Assembly: GCF_014199415.1 (NCBI RefSeq)
Contig: NZ_JACIJN010000002.1
Span: forward strand, 186,001 to 250,000
Reading direction: 5' to 3'
Length of the DNA stretch: 64,000 nt
Source: Sphingomonas endophytica
GTDB lineage: Bacteria; Pseudomonadota; Alphaproteobacteria; Sphingomonadales; Sphingomonadaceae
Shown one piece after another: positions 18,601 through 26,764 of the stretch. The notes beneath the pieces are model-generated. The model was not told the DNA's origin. It ran no database searches and was given only the letters and a program-made list of their open reading frames with translations. The translations under genes were made by a program, and so were the position numbers. Position 1 is the first letter of the stretch. Every line of letters begins with the position of its first letter.

Positions 18601-18847
18601 CTATCGCTCGAAGCGACTGGTGTCGTCGAATTACGGCGGGATCGTCGGGCTGGCGCAATATCAGGCGCCGACCAACTATCTCGATGCGTCGATCTCCTAC
18701 GACGTGACGCCGTTCATTACGCTGTACGGCCAGGCCTCGAACCTGACCGGCGAGACCGAGCGTTATTACCTGACCTGGACCGATCAGGTGTTCAACGAGA
18801 ACATCTACGAGCGCCGCTTCATCGCCGGGGCGCGCGTGCGCTTCTGA
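15680..18847 (+). CDS. TonB-dependent outer membrane receptor
   Basis: The 1055-residue protein has a signal peptide ending SAAAQT, then a plug domain beginning DIVVTGIRASQARAIEVKR with the conserved VVEAISAQDIGKLPD, SDSLQRIAGVQIRRD and INIRGLPQVTTLLNGEQ. A large 22-stranded-type barrel follows and ends in RRFIAGARVRF with terminal Phe for BAM insertion. The length and the style of the plug place it among sphingomonad and Xanthomonas-type receptors that import oligosaccharides with TonB-ExbBD energy. No N-terminal sigma-regulator interaction domain is visible. GGGGAGG precedes the ATG. It heads a same-strand run of genes to 30089, and its likely cargo is a product of the glycosidases encoded next to it. 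Confidence 0.92.
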   Translation: MRKITMRGAMMAAASPVVLTMAMIGSAAAQTATADAVATSADQVAAPTQTDDGAGDIVVTGIRASQARAIEVKRNADSVVEAISAQDIGKLPDVTISDSLQRIAGVQIRRDAGEGAAINIRGLPQVTTLLNGEQFLGANSVTTVQPNFTDIPSQLFSGATVFKSPTASLQQAGLSGTVDLLTRRPFDLKRGLTFSAAAEGQYGDKTKKWNPSANGLIAFHGERVGLLVSAAYSDLTLANSFRGIQDYGVALNNEYGRDAVLGSDGVLSPAIAGQFATGNNGVSRGTPIRNASGALVGYDLNGDGDANDTFITPQSHTAWNRITDRQRFGANASLQFEINDALQLTADAFYTRQTQYDRTAGFQFQNVDWLSSPFVPTKSTDTGATYNQAVNIGDRANPNGGDRIPITASRPFNVNTVQQYTYGLPNFDSYSETFRTKSESQNYNLQLDWKPSETFKATVRGIYGKAYRNRDQSYTQFSLTNGKQWAYNGVGNYPGGDVTFNPTGYQIYGDTATVDYSSGAPVFGFSPGFLAQASDPSRYGLKTISSEGNVYQNGDIWALRGDAEWQANDQLKVAFGGRYGERSVDQFTFDRVSPFYAGNRDNAVNPAAGCLVKWKAFDVNLNDKSCSVLDPQGNAYTAGLTRQATDPIFAGLIKQYQLPANGAPNLYALDPKAMDDSEAWQNKFYPGSQNLVNPALSFDVHTRQISGYAQVSGEGELLGMPFRANGGLQVVNTKLNVRQNIVGNPQPYGVSGVDAGDLVTKREFTDFLPSINIAFDVTSKLRARAAFSKTMTLLDFQQWGGGLNVGYAINTTINPARFEAQTATSVGNPNLNPWRATNVEASFEYYTGRSSLLAVGAFYIAVDSFITNTTEIRNDIPDNDGVIRRPVVTNTLAQGEGGTLKGIEASARQSLADYGVNGFLGGFGVDANYTLSLGDAGLVDLAGNNQPFQDNSKHQVNAALWFEKYGLQARVAYNYRSKRLVSSNYGGIVGLAQYQAPTNYLDASISYDVTPFITLYGQASNLTGETERYYLTWTDQVFNENIYERRFIAGARVRF

Positions 18848-18864
18848 TCGCGCTTCCCTGCCGC

Positions 18865-18899
18865 GGGCCGTCGTGCTGTGTTCGCACGTACGACGGCCC
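18865..18899 (+). other. Hairpin between receptor and halogenase genes
   Basis: GGGCCGTCGT (18865-18874) pairs perfectly with ACGACGGCCC (18890-18899) around a 15-nt loop. No U-run follows, so it is not a classical terminator. It may protect the 3' end of the abundant receptor mRNA or lower downstream expression. Confidence 0.55.
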
Positions 18900-18933
18900 A
18901 AGGCCCGCGACAGCGTGAGGGTGAGAGAGCAGA

Positions 18934-20439
18934 ATGCGTGATCCGATACGATCGATCGTGATCGTCGGCGGCGGAACGGCAGGCTGGATGGCCGCGACCT
19001 TCCTGGCGCGGCGGCTGGCGCACCTGCGGCTGTCGATCACCGTTGTCGAAAGCTCGGCGATCGGCACGATCGGGGTCGGCGAGGCGACGGTGCCCGCGGT
19101 CCGCGACTTCTTCGCCGCGATCGACCTCGGCGAGGCGGACGTCCTGCGCGAAACCGAAGCGACGATCAAATACGGCATCCGCTTCGCCGGATGGAAGGAA
19201 CCGGGGCACGACTTCTTCCACCCCTTCGGCCTGTACGGCGTCGCCGCGCATGGCGTGCCGTTTCATCATTACTGGCTGAAGCTGCGCGCGAACGGCGACG
19301 CGACCCCGCTCGGCGCTTATTGTCTCGCGACGCAACTGGCGGAGCGCGGGCTGTTTTTGCCGCCGGTCGACCGCCCGGCCAACGAGCTGGGCGTGTTCAA
19401 CTTCGCGGTGCATTTCGATGCATCGAAATTCGCGGCGCTGCTCCGGCGGCTCGCGCTCGCTAATGGCGTGCAGCATGTGGATGCGCGGATCGACGCGGTG
19501 GCGCGCGACGGCGAGGACGGGCGGGTGACCACGGTGACGCTCGACGACGGTCGCGCGATCGCGGGCGATCTGTGGATCGATTGTTCGGGGTTTCGCAGCC
19601 TGTTGCTCGGTGAGGCCCTCCATGTGCCCTTCGTCGACTGGCGGCGCTGGCTGCCGTGCGACCGGGCGGTGGCGATCCCGTGCACGGCGGCGCAGGTGCA
19701 CCGGCCGTTCACCACCGCCACCGCGACGCGGGCGGGCTGGCGCTGGCACATCCCGCTCCGCCATCGTGTCGGCAACGGGCATGTCTATTGCTCGGACTTC
19801 ATCGACGATGCCGCGGCGGAGGACGAATTGCTCGCTGCGCTGGAGGGTGAGCCGCTCGCCGCACCGAACCGCATCCGCTTCACCGCCGGGCATCGCGCAC
19901 GCTTCTGGGAGAAAAATGTCGTCGGGCTCGGGCTGGCATCGGGGTTCCTCGAACCGCTTGAATCGACCAGCATCACGCTGATCCAGTCGGGGCTGGAGCG
20001 ATTGATCCCGCTGTTTCCGGCGTGCGATATCGACCCGCGGCTTGCCGCGACCTACAATCGTCAGTCGGTGCTGGAGTTCGAGCGGATCCGCGATTTCCTG
20101 ATGTTGCATTACAGCGGTAACCAACGGGTCGGCGAGCCCTTCTGGGACCATGTCCGCGCGATCAAACCGACCGAGGGGTTGCAGGGCAAGCTCGACGCGT
20201 GGCGCGCGGCGGGTGAGTTCGTGCGGCGCGAGTGGGACACGTTCCAGGATGCGAGCTGGCTGAGCATGTATGCAGGATTCGATGATCTGCCAGCACGTTA
20301 TGCAGTGCGCGCCGACGAGGTGCCGGTGGCTGACCTGCGCGACAGCCTGATGCGGATGCGCGCGGCGATCGACGGGACGCTGCGCCATGCCGAGCCGCAC
20401 GAAGATTTCCTGACCCGCGTCCATGCAGGTCGGGCATGA
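18934..20439 (+). CDS. Flavin-dependent tryptophan-halogenase-like protein
   Basis: The 501-residue protein starts with an FAD-binding IVGGGTAGWMAA loop. Lys79 in ATIKYGIRFAGW stands at the position of the catalytic lysine that carries the active halogen species in PrnA, WRWHIP (269-274) matches the WxWxIP motif that keeps flavin halogenases from acting as monooxygenases, and Glu343 lies in the PLESTSI segment. No signal peptide is present. The function of such proteins beside TonB-dependent receptors in glycan loci is not established; free tryptophan is unlikely to be the substrate in this setting. It lies 86 bp after the receptor and overlaps the ROK gene by 4 bp (ATGA). Confidence 0.85.
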   Translation: MRDPIRSIVIVGGGTAGWMAATFLARRLAHLRLSITVVESSAIGTIGVGEATVPAVRDFFAAIDLGEADVLRETEATIKYGIRFAGWKEPGHDFFHPFGLYGVAAHGVPFHHYWLKLRANGDATPLGAYCLATQLAERGLFLPPVDRPANELGVFNFAVHFDASKFAALLRRLALANGVQHVDARIDAVARDGEDGRVTTVTLDDGRAIAGDLWIDCSGFRSLLLGEALHVPFVDWRRWLPCDRAVAIPCTAAQVHRPFTTATATRAGWRWHIPLRHRVGNGHVYCSDFIDDAAAEDELLAALEGEPLAAPNRIRFTAGHRARFWEKNVVGLGLASGFLEPLESTSITLIQSGLERLIPLFPACDIDPRLAATYNRQSVLEFERIRDFLMLHYSGNQRVGEPFWDHVRAIKPTEGLQGKLDAWRAAGEFVRREWDTFQDASWLSMYAGFDDLPARYAVRADEVPVADLRDSLMRMRAAIDGTLRHAEPHEDFLTRVHAGRA

Positions 20440-21650
20440 ACGTCGCGGCGCTGCTGCGCCTGACCGGCGCCAATATCGAACATGCCGGGCTCCACAACCA
20501 GCGCGTCGTGCTGCATGCGATCCGCGTCGCGGGGTCGGCGACGCGCGCCGAGGTGGCGGCGGTCACCGGGCTGACGACTGCGACCGTCACCAATATTACC
20601 AATCGCTTGCTCGAAGAAGGATTGCTCGATCGTGCCGGGCAGCGGCGCGGCGGGCGCGGGCAGCCGGCGACGCGGCTGTGCGTCAACCCCGATGGCGCGT
20701 TCGCGATCGGGGTGAACATCGACCGCGATCACCTGACGATGGTGGCAGTCGATTTCGAGGGACGGTCGCGCGCGCGGATCAGCCGCGAGGCCGCCTATTC
20801 GAGCCCCGAGGATGTCCAGTGTTTCTATCGCAAGCATGTCCACAAGCTGCTGGAACAGGGCGGGATCGCTCCCGAGGCATTGAGCGGGATCGGGGTGGCG
20901 CGCCCGGACGATCTCGGCGCGATCGACCTGCCGGGGCGGCCGCGCGACTATGATCGCTGGTCGACGCACGATGTCGCCTCGCTGTTCGCCGAGCCGCTCG
21001 ATCTGCCGGTGACGGTCGAGAACGATGCCGCGGCGGCGGCGATCGGCGAGATGCAGTTCGGGCTCGGGCAGCAATATGCGAGCTTTTTCTATCTGTTGAT
21101 TACCGTCGGGCTCGGCGGGAGCGTGGTCGTCAACTCGCTTTACGATCGCGGTGCCGACGGGCGCAGCGGCGAGATCGGCTTCCTGCTGGTCGAGGACCAG
21201 GACGCGCGGCGCGTGCCGTTGCAGGAGGTGCTGTCGATCGGCGGGCTGGCGCGCGCGCTGGCGGCCAAGGGACTGGGCGGGCAGGCGATTCACGCGCTGG
21301 ACCTCGACGATCCGGCGGTGGCTGCGGTGACCGACGCCTGGGTGGCGCGCGCCGCGGCGGCGCTGGCGCAGCCGTTGATCGCGGTCAGTTGCCTGCTCAA
21401 TCCCGGCGCGGTGCTGGTCGGCGGGCGGCTGCCGGTCGCGCTGGTCGAGCGGCTGGCGCAGGCGACCAGCGCGCTGATGCAGCGCGACGGCGGCCATGCG
21501 CCTGTATTGGCACCGATTCGTACCGCTGCCTTGGCCGAGGACTCCCCGGCGATCGGCGCGGCGTTGCTGGCGTTCGGGCATCTGCTGCTGCCCGCCGACA
21601 CGCCGGGGCGGCAGCCGGCGGCAGTGATTTCACGAGACAAAGGGCGATAA
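20436..21650 (+). CDS. ROK-family transcriptional regulator
   Basis: The 404-residue protein has an N-terminal winged helix (SATRAEVAAVTGLTTATVTN, then RLLEEGLLDRAG) and a ROK sugar-kinase-like domain with FAIGVNIDRDHL, VENDAAAAAIGEM and ITVGLGGSVVV. The zinc-binding CxCGxxGC motif of ROK kinases is missing and the usual GEIGH histidine is Phe (GEIGF), so it is a regulator and not a kinase. It probably binds a sugar and controls this locus, including possibly the operons reading outward from 13.7 kb. It is translationally coupled to the halogenase gene before it and abuts the GH2 gene after it (TAAATG). Confidence 0.88.
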   Translation: MNVAALLRLTGANIEHAGLHNQRVVLHAIRVAGSATRAEVAAVTGLTTATVTNITNRLLEEGLLDRAGQRRGGRGQPATRLCVNPDGAFAIGVNIDRDHLTMVAVDFEGRSRARISREAAYSSPEDVQCFYRKHVHKLLEQGGIAPEALSGIGVARPDDLGAIDLPGRPRDYDRWSTHDVASLFAEPLDLPVTVENDAAAAAIGEMQFGLGQQYASFFYLLITVGLGGSVVVNSLYDRGADGRSGEIGFLLVEDQDARRVPLQEVLSIGGLARALAAKGLGGQAIHALDLDDPAVAAVTDAWVARAAAALAQPLIAVSCLLNPGAVLVGGRLPVALVERLAQATSALMQRDGGHAPVLAPIRTAALAEDSPAIGAALLAFGHLLLPADTPGRQPAAVISRDKGR

Positions 21651-24600
21651 ATGACGCGCGCATCGAGGATGGTCGCCGGGCTGCTGCTGGCCGGCACCAC
21701 GCTGGCCGGGAGCGCGCAGGCGCAGGAAATCGGCAATGCGGGACCGTATAATGCGCGCTTCCTGCAGGGCGGGATCGGAATCGAGCGGCCGTTGGTGCGT
21801 GCCGATGCGCTGGTGGCCGCAGGGGCGGCGTACACGATCGCCACCTGGGTCGAGGCGGGTGCGCCAAATGACGCGTCGGGGACGCTGATCCGGCTCGGAA
21901 TACCAGCCTCCGTGCGCGCGCTGTCGCTCGAAAACGGGCGAATGGTGCTGCGCGATGGCGCGACGATGCTGCGCGGTGCCGTGGTGCCGAAGGGCTGGCA
22001 TCATCTCGCCGCCGTATCGGATGGTGGGCGGGTGACCTTGTATCTCGACGGCCGCCGCGTCGGCGGTGGCGCGGCGCGGGCGAGCGCGGTCGCCGCGCAG
22101 ATCGCGATCGCGCCGGCGACGCCGGGCGAGCCACATTTCGGCGGACAGCTGATCGACGCGCGGGTCGGCGGCACGGCGCTCGACGCGCGGCAGGTGGCGG
22201 CAATCGCGCGGGCGAAGCCCGATGCCGCGCTGGTGCAGATGACCGAGGTCGGGGTCGGCTGGCCGTTCCAGAAGCAGGCCAATATCGGGCTGACCACGCA
22301 GCAGGACGCGTGGACGCTGCCGCAGTCGCGCGACGGTGCGTACACCGCGCCGGTCGCAAAGCCGGTCGCAAACGTTGCGGTGATGCAGCCGCTCGCCGAC
22401 CATCGCTGGCAGGTGAACGGCTGGACGCTCGCCGCCGCGCCCGAGGTGAAGGGGGACGGGGCGACGCTGTCGCGGCCCGGCGCGCCTTCGGGGACGTGGC
22501 GCGCGGCGACGGTGCCGGGGACGGTGCTCCAGACCCTCGTGGATCGCGGCGTCTATCCCGATCCCTATTACGGGCTGAACAACCTGAAGATTCCCGAGAG
22601 CCTCGCGCGGCAGGATTATTGGTATCGCACGCGCTTCACCGTTCCCGAGGCGGCGGCGGGCAAAAGGCTGACGCTGGTGTTCGGCGGGATCAATTACGCG
22701 TCGGAAATCTGGGCGAACGGACAGCGCCTCGGCGAGACGCGCGGCGCGTTCGTGCGCGGGCAATTCGATTATGTGCCGGTCGCGGGGGAGAATGTCATCG
22801 CGGTGCGCGTGTCGCCGCCGCCGCATCCGGGCATCCCGCACGAGCAGTCGGTCAAAGCGGGGGTCGGCGAGAACGGCGGGCAGCTTGCGATCGACGGGCC
22901 GACGTTCGTCGCGACCGAGGGCTGGGACTGGATCCCCGGTATCCGCGACCGCAACACCGGGCTGTGGCGGCCGGTCGAGCTGGTCGCGACCGGCGCGGTG
23001 CGGATCGGCGATCCGCATGTCGTCACCGACCTGCCGCTGCCGCGCACCGATCGCGCCGACGTCTATGTCACGGTGCCGCTCGACAATGCCGAGGCGGCAA
23101 CGCCAGTGACGGTGCGCGTCGCGTTCGAGGGCGTGACGGTCGAGAAGCAGGTGACTGCGCCGGCGGGCAAGAGCGAGGTCAAGTTCACGCCCGCCGAGTT
23201 CCGCCAGCTCAGCGTCGCCAATCCCAAGCTCTGGTGGCCGAACGGCTATGGTGAGCCGCATCTGTACGACGTGACCTATCAGGTCGCGGATGCGCGCGGC
23301 GTGTCGGACGAGCGCAAGGCGCGGTTCGGGATTCGCGAGGTCAGTTACGACCTGTCGCTGTTCGACGCGGGCGGAGCGCTGCGGCGCGTCAACGTCCAGA
23401 CCACCGATGGTGGGCTGGCGGGCACGCCGCTGATCGACATTCGCCACGCCGCGATCAAGCAGTCGCCGACCGGCTGGGCGGAGTCGCTGACCGCGGCGGG
23501 CGAGACGTCTCGCGCGGTGACGCCGATCACCGAGACGCTGCCCGAGCCGCATCTGACGATCCGCGTCAACGGCGTGCGGATTGCGGCGCGCGGCGGCAAT
23601 TGGGGCATGGACGATGCGATGAAGCGCGTCAGCTATGAGCGGCTCGCGCCCTATTTCCGCCTCCAGCGCGAGGCGCACATGAACATCATCCGCAACTGGA
23701 TGGGCAACAACAACGAGGAGGAGTTCTTCGACCTCGCCGACGAGAACGGCATGATGGTCCTCAACGACTTCTGGCAGTCGACGCAGAATTTCCAGATCGA
23801 ACCGGAAGATGCGTCGCTGTTCCTCGACAATGCGCGCGACACGATCGCGCGCTATCGCAACCATCCGTCGATCATCCTGTGGTTCGGGCGCAACGAGGGC
23901 GTGCCCTATCCGGTGCTCAACGAGGGGCTGGCGAAGGCGGTGTTCGAGCTGGACGGGACGCGCTGGTTCACGGGCAGCTCGAACGTCGTGAACCTGCAAG
24001 GGTCGGGGCCGTACAATTACCGCGCGCCGGTCGGCTATTTCACCGATCTTGCCACCGGCTTCTCGGTCGAAACGGGCACGCCGTCCTTCTCGACCGCGGA
24101 GTCGATCGCCAGTTACGTGCCCGCGGGCGACCGCTGGCCGCTCGGCGACGTGCTCGCCTATCACGACTGGCATTTCGGCGGGAACGGCGACACCAAGACG
24201 TTCATGGCCGCGCTCGACCGCATGTATGGCGCGGGGACCAGCTTCGCCGATTTCGAGCGCAAGGCGCAGATGATGAACCTCGAAACGCACAAGGCGATGT
24301 ACGAGGGCTTCCTGGGGCATCTGTGGACCAAGAATTCGGGGCGGCTGCTGTGGATGACGCACCCGGCGTGGCCGTCGAACGCGTGGCAGATCTATTCGTG
24401 GGATTATGACACACAGGCATCCTATTACGGGGCGAAGAAGGCGGTCGAGCCGCTGCACGTCCAGCTCAACCTGCCGGGCAATGAACTGGTGGTGCTCAAC
24501 ACCACGCAGGCCGATGCCAAGGGGCTGACCGCACGGGTGAAGGTGGTCGGTCTCGACAATCGCGAGTTGTTCGCGCGCGACACGAAGCTGGATGCGCTCG

Positions 24601-25061
24601 CCAATCGCGCGACCGCGCTGGCGGCGGTGCCGCTCGACGGGCTGTTCGCGGCGAACCCGATGTTGCTGGTCAAATTGTCGCTGATCGGCGCGGACGGGGC
24701 ATTGGTGTCGGAGAACTTCTATTGGCGCGGACGCGACGAGAGCGCGTACCGGGCGCTCGACACGCTGGCGCCGGCGGAGCTGACCGCGCGCGCGGCGGCG
24801 GCGGTGGTCGAGGGCAATGATCGCGTCGTGCGGGTGACGCTGGCGAACGAGACCACGACGCCCGCGCTCAACGCCAAGCTGACGCTGGTCGACGCGCAGG
24901 GCAAGCGCATCCTGCCGGCCTTCTACGACGACAATTACGTCTCGCTGCTGCCCGGCGAGCGGCGTGCGATCGCGATCCGTTATCCGGCGACGGTGGAGGG
25001 CGCGGCGCGCGTGACGCTGGGCGGGTGGAACGTGCCCGCCGCGACGATCCCGGCCGGGTGA
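21651..25061 (+). CDS. Glycoside hydrolase family 2 exo-enzyme with N-terminal LamG-like domain
   Basis: The 1136-residue exported protein (signal MTRASRMVAGLLLAGTTLAG) begins with a concanavalin/LamG-like domain (about residues 40-190, GWHHLAAVSDGGRVTLYLDG). It continues with the GH2 jelly roll (DYWYRTRFTVPE, NYASEIWANGQRLGET), an Ig-like domain and a TIM barrel. The acid/base is probably Glu749 in ILWFGRNEG and the nucleophile Glu807 in FSVETGTPSF. The overall pattern is closest to the beta-mannosidase/exo-glucosaminidase branch rather than LacZ; specificity cannot be fixed from sequence. It follows the ROK stop without a gap, so it is part of the receptor operon. Confidence 0.87.
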   Translation: MTRASRMVAGLLLAGTTLAGSAQAQEIGNAGPYNARFLQGGIGIERPLVRADALVAAGAAYTIATWVEAGAPNDASGTLIRLGIPASVRALSLENGRMVLRDGATMLRGAVVPKGWHHLAAVSDGGRVTLYLDGRRVGGGAARASAVAAQIAIAPATPGEPHFGGQLIDARVGGTALDARQVAAIARAKPDAALVQMTEVGVGWPFQKQANIGLTTQQDAWTLPQSRDGAYTAPVAKPVANVAVMQPLADHRWQVNGWTLAAAPEVKGDGATLSRPGAPSGTWRAATVPGTVLQTLVDRGVYPDPYYGLNNLKIPESLARQDYWYRTRFTVPEAAAGKRLTLVFGGINYASEIWANGQRLGETRGAFVRGQFDYVPVAGENVIAVRVSPPPHPGIPHEQSVKAGVGENGGQLAIDGPTFVATEGWDWIPGIRDRNTGLWRPVELVATGAVRIGDPHVVTDLPLPRTDRADVYVTVPLDNAEAATPVTVRVAFEGVTVEKQVTAPAGKSEVKFTPAEFRQLSVANPKLWWPNGYGEPHLYDVTYQVADARGVSDERKARFGIREVSYDLSLFDAGGALRRVNVQTTDGGLAGTPLIDIRHAAIKQSPTGWAESLTAAGETSRAVTPITETLPEPHLTIRVNGVRIAARGGNWGMDDAMKRVSYERLAPYFRLQREAHMNIIRNWMGNNNEEEFFDLADENGMMVLNDFWQSTQNFQIEPEDASLFLDNARDTIARYRNHPSIILWFGRNEGVPYPVLNEGLAKAVFELDGTRWFTGSSNVVNLQGSGPYNYRAPVGYFTDLATGFSVETGTPSFSTAESIASYVPAGDRWPLGDVLAYHDWHFGGNGDTKTFMAALDRMYGAGTSFADFERKAQMMNLETHKAMYEGFLGHLWTKNSGRLLWMTHPAWPSNAWQIYSWDYDTQASYYGAKKAVEPLHVQLNLPGNELVVLNTTQADAKGLTARVKVVGLDNRELFARDTKLDALANRATALAAVPLDGLFAANPMLLVKLSLIGADGALVSENFYWRGRDESAYRALDTLAPAELTARAAAAVVEGNDRVVRVTLANETTTPALNAKLTLVDAQGKRILPAFYDDNYVSLLPGERRAIAIRYPATVEGAARVTLGGWNVPAATIPAG

Positions 25062-25096
25062 TTGACGGCGCGGGACAAAAAGCGTTGGCTGGAGCC

Positions 25097-26194
25097 ATGA
25101 ACGACGATCGAACCCTGATGATGACGCGGCGCGGCTGCGTCGGTGGGCTGCTGGCGCTGGGCGCGTTGCCGGTGCGGGCGGCGGTGGCCGCGCCGGCGTT
25201 ATGGGTCGGCACCTATGTCGCCGAGGGCGGGGCGGGCGTGGTGCCGCTGCGCAAGGTCGGCGATGCGTGGGGAATCGGAGCGGCGGTGGCGGGCATTCGC
25301 AACGCCTCGTTTGCGGTGGGTGGCGCGCGCGGGCTGCGCTACGTGCTCGACGAGCAGCAGAAAGGCGGGCTGGGCGTTTACGATCGTGGCTTCCGCCGGG
25401 TGGCGGTGTCGTCGACGTTGGGCGCCGACCCGTGCCATGCCGCGCTGTCGCCGGATGGCGGGATGCTGGCGGCGGCCAATTATTCGAGCGGGAGCGTCGC
25501 GCTGTGGACGCTCGACCGGGCGACCGGTCTGCCGAAGGGGCCGGTGCTCGCGCTCCAGCACAAGGGCAGCGGCCCCAACAAGGAGCGGCAGGCCGGGCCG
25601 CACGCGCATTGGGTCGGCTTCACGCGCGACGGGCGAACGCTCCATTCGGTCGATCTCGGCGCGGACGCGATCTTTGCGCACCGGCTCGGGGCGGGTGGCG
25701 TGACCGGGACCGACATCGCCTATCGCGCGGTGCCGGGGTCGGGGCCGCGGCATCTGGCGCGGCATCCGCACCTGCCGGTCGCCTATCTGGTCGCCGAGCT
25801 GGCGAATACGATCACGGTGCTGCGGGCGTTGCCGGACGGGCGCTTCGTGGCGCACAAGGTGCTGTCGACGGTGCCCGCCGGCTACCGCGGCGAGAGCTAT
25901 GCCGGGCATATCGCGATGAACGCGGCGGGGACGCGGCTGTATGTCTCCAACCGCGGGCACGACAGTATCGCGACCTTCGCGATCGATGGCCGGGGCGAGC
26001 TGCGGCTGATCGGGCATGTCGCCAGCGGTGGGCATTGGCCGCGCTATTTCCGGATGCTGGAAGCGAGCGGCGAAATGCTGGTCGCCAACCAGCGCTCGGG
26101 CGATGTCGCGCGGCTGCCGGTCGGGCGTGACGGCGTCGTGGGGCGGCCGACGCAGGTGGTGCGGATTCCGTCGGCGGTGTTCATCGGTATCTGA
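25097..26194 (+). CDS. Exported lactonase-family (6-phosphogluconolactonase-like) beta-propeller
   Basis: The 365-residue protein has a signal peptide with paired arginines (TRRGCVGGLLALGALPVRAA) and repeated propeller strands such as HAALSPDGGMLAAANYSSGSV, HWVGFTRDGRTL, GPRHLARHPHLPVAYLV and MNAAGTRLYVSNRGHDSIA, typical of the lactonase family (PF10282). Related proteins hydrolyse sugar lactones, but the export signal rules out 6-phosphogluconolactone of the pentose pathway as an obvious substrate. In this locus an aldonolactone formed outside the cytoplasm is possible. It is 35 bp after the GH2 gene and 78 bp before the oxidoreductase genes. Confidence 0.8.
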   Translation: MNDDRTLMMTRRGCVGGLLALGALPVRAAVAAPALWVGTYVAEGGAGVVPLRKVGDAWGIGAAVAGIRNASFAVGGARGLRYVLDEQQKGGLGVYDRGFRRVAVSSTLGADPCHAALSPDGGMLAAANYSSGSVALWTLDRATGLPKGPVLALQHKGSGPNKERQAGPHAHWVGFTRDGRTLHSVDLGADAIFAHRLGAGGVTGTDIAYRAVPGSGPRHLARHPHLPVAYLVAELANTITVLRALPDGRFVAHKVLSTVPAGYRGESYAGHIAMNAAGTRLYVSNRGHDSIATFAIDGRGELRLIGHVASGGHWPRYFRMLEASGEMLVANQRSGDVARLPVGRDGVVGRPTQVVRIPSAVFIGI

Positions 26195-26272
26195 CGACGA
26201 TCTTCGCGCGCGGGGCTTCCGCCGCGCGAAATGATTGTTATCCTGTGTTTCTGTCTGAAGATGGAGAGTGGG

Positions 26273-26764
26273 ATGTCGATCGTCGTCAATGGTCTGGCGG
26301 TGGCACCGCCGGGCGATCCGCGCGTGTCGCTGCTGGATCACCTCCGCGAGACGCTTCACCTGACGGGCACCAAGAAGGGCTGCAACCAGGGGGCGTGCGG
26401 GGCGTGCACGGTGCTGGTGGACGGCGAGCGCATCCTGTCGTGCCTCGCGCTGGCGGTGCAGTACGACGGGCGCGACATCACGACGATCGAGGGACTGGCG
26501 GAGGGCGATGCGCTGCATCCGTTGCAGGCCGCGTTCATCGAACATGACGGCTTCCAGTGCGGTTACTGCACGCCGGGGCAGATCTGCTCGGCGATCGGAA
26601 TGGCGGCGGAGGCGAAGCGCGGCGTGCCGAGCCATGTCTCCGCCGATCTGGGCGGCGCGGTGACGCTGACGCGCGAGGAAGTGCAGGAGCGGATGAGCGG
26701 CAATCTGTGCCGCTGCGGCGCGCATAACGGGATCATCGACGCGATTCTGGAGACGGTGGCATGA
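26273..26764 (+). CDS. PaoA-like [2Fe-2S] subunit of a molybdenum aldehyde oxidoreductase
   Basis: A 163-residue ferredoxin-like subunit. The plant-type cluster ligands are in KKGCNQGACGACTVL with LSC downstream, and the second, helical cluster is in FQCGYCTPGQ and NLCRCGAHNG. It passes electrons from the molybdenum site to FAD. Unlike E. coli PaoA (YagT), there is no Tat signal, even if the upstream ATG at 26231 is used, so the complex should be cytoplasmic. GGAGAG precedes the chosen ATG. The stop overlaps the next start by 4 bp (ATGA). Confidence 0.93.
   Translation: MSIVVNGLAVAPPGDPRVSLLDHLRETLHLTGTKKGCNQGACGACTVLVDGERILSCLALAVQYDGRDITTIEGLAEGDALHPLQAAFIEHDGFQCGYCTPGQICSAIGMAAEAKRGVPSHVSADLGGAVTLTREEVQERMSGNLCRCGAHNGIIDAILETVA

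Noticed and set aside
20436..21650. ROK sugar kinase
   Set aside because: A DNA-binding domain is present, while the zinc CxCGxxGC motif and the histidine of GEIGH are missing.
26231..26764. Tat-exported PaoA as in E. coli
   Set aside because: Neither the chosen start nor the earlier in-frame ATG encodes a twin-arginine signal, so a periplasmic complex is not supported.
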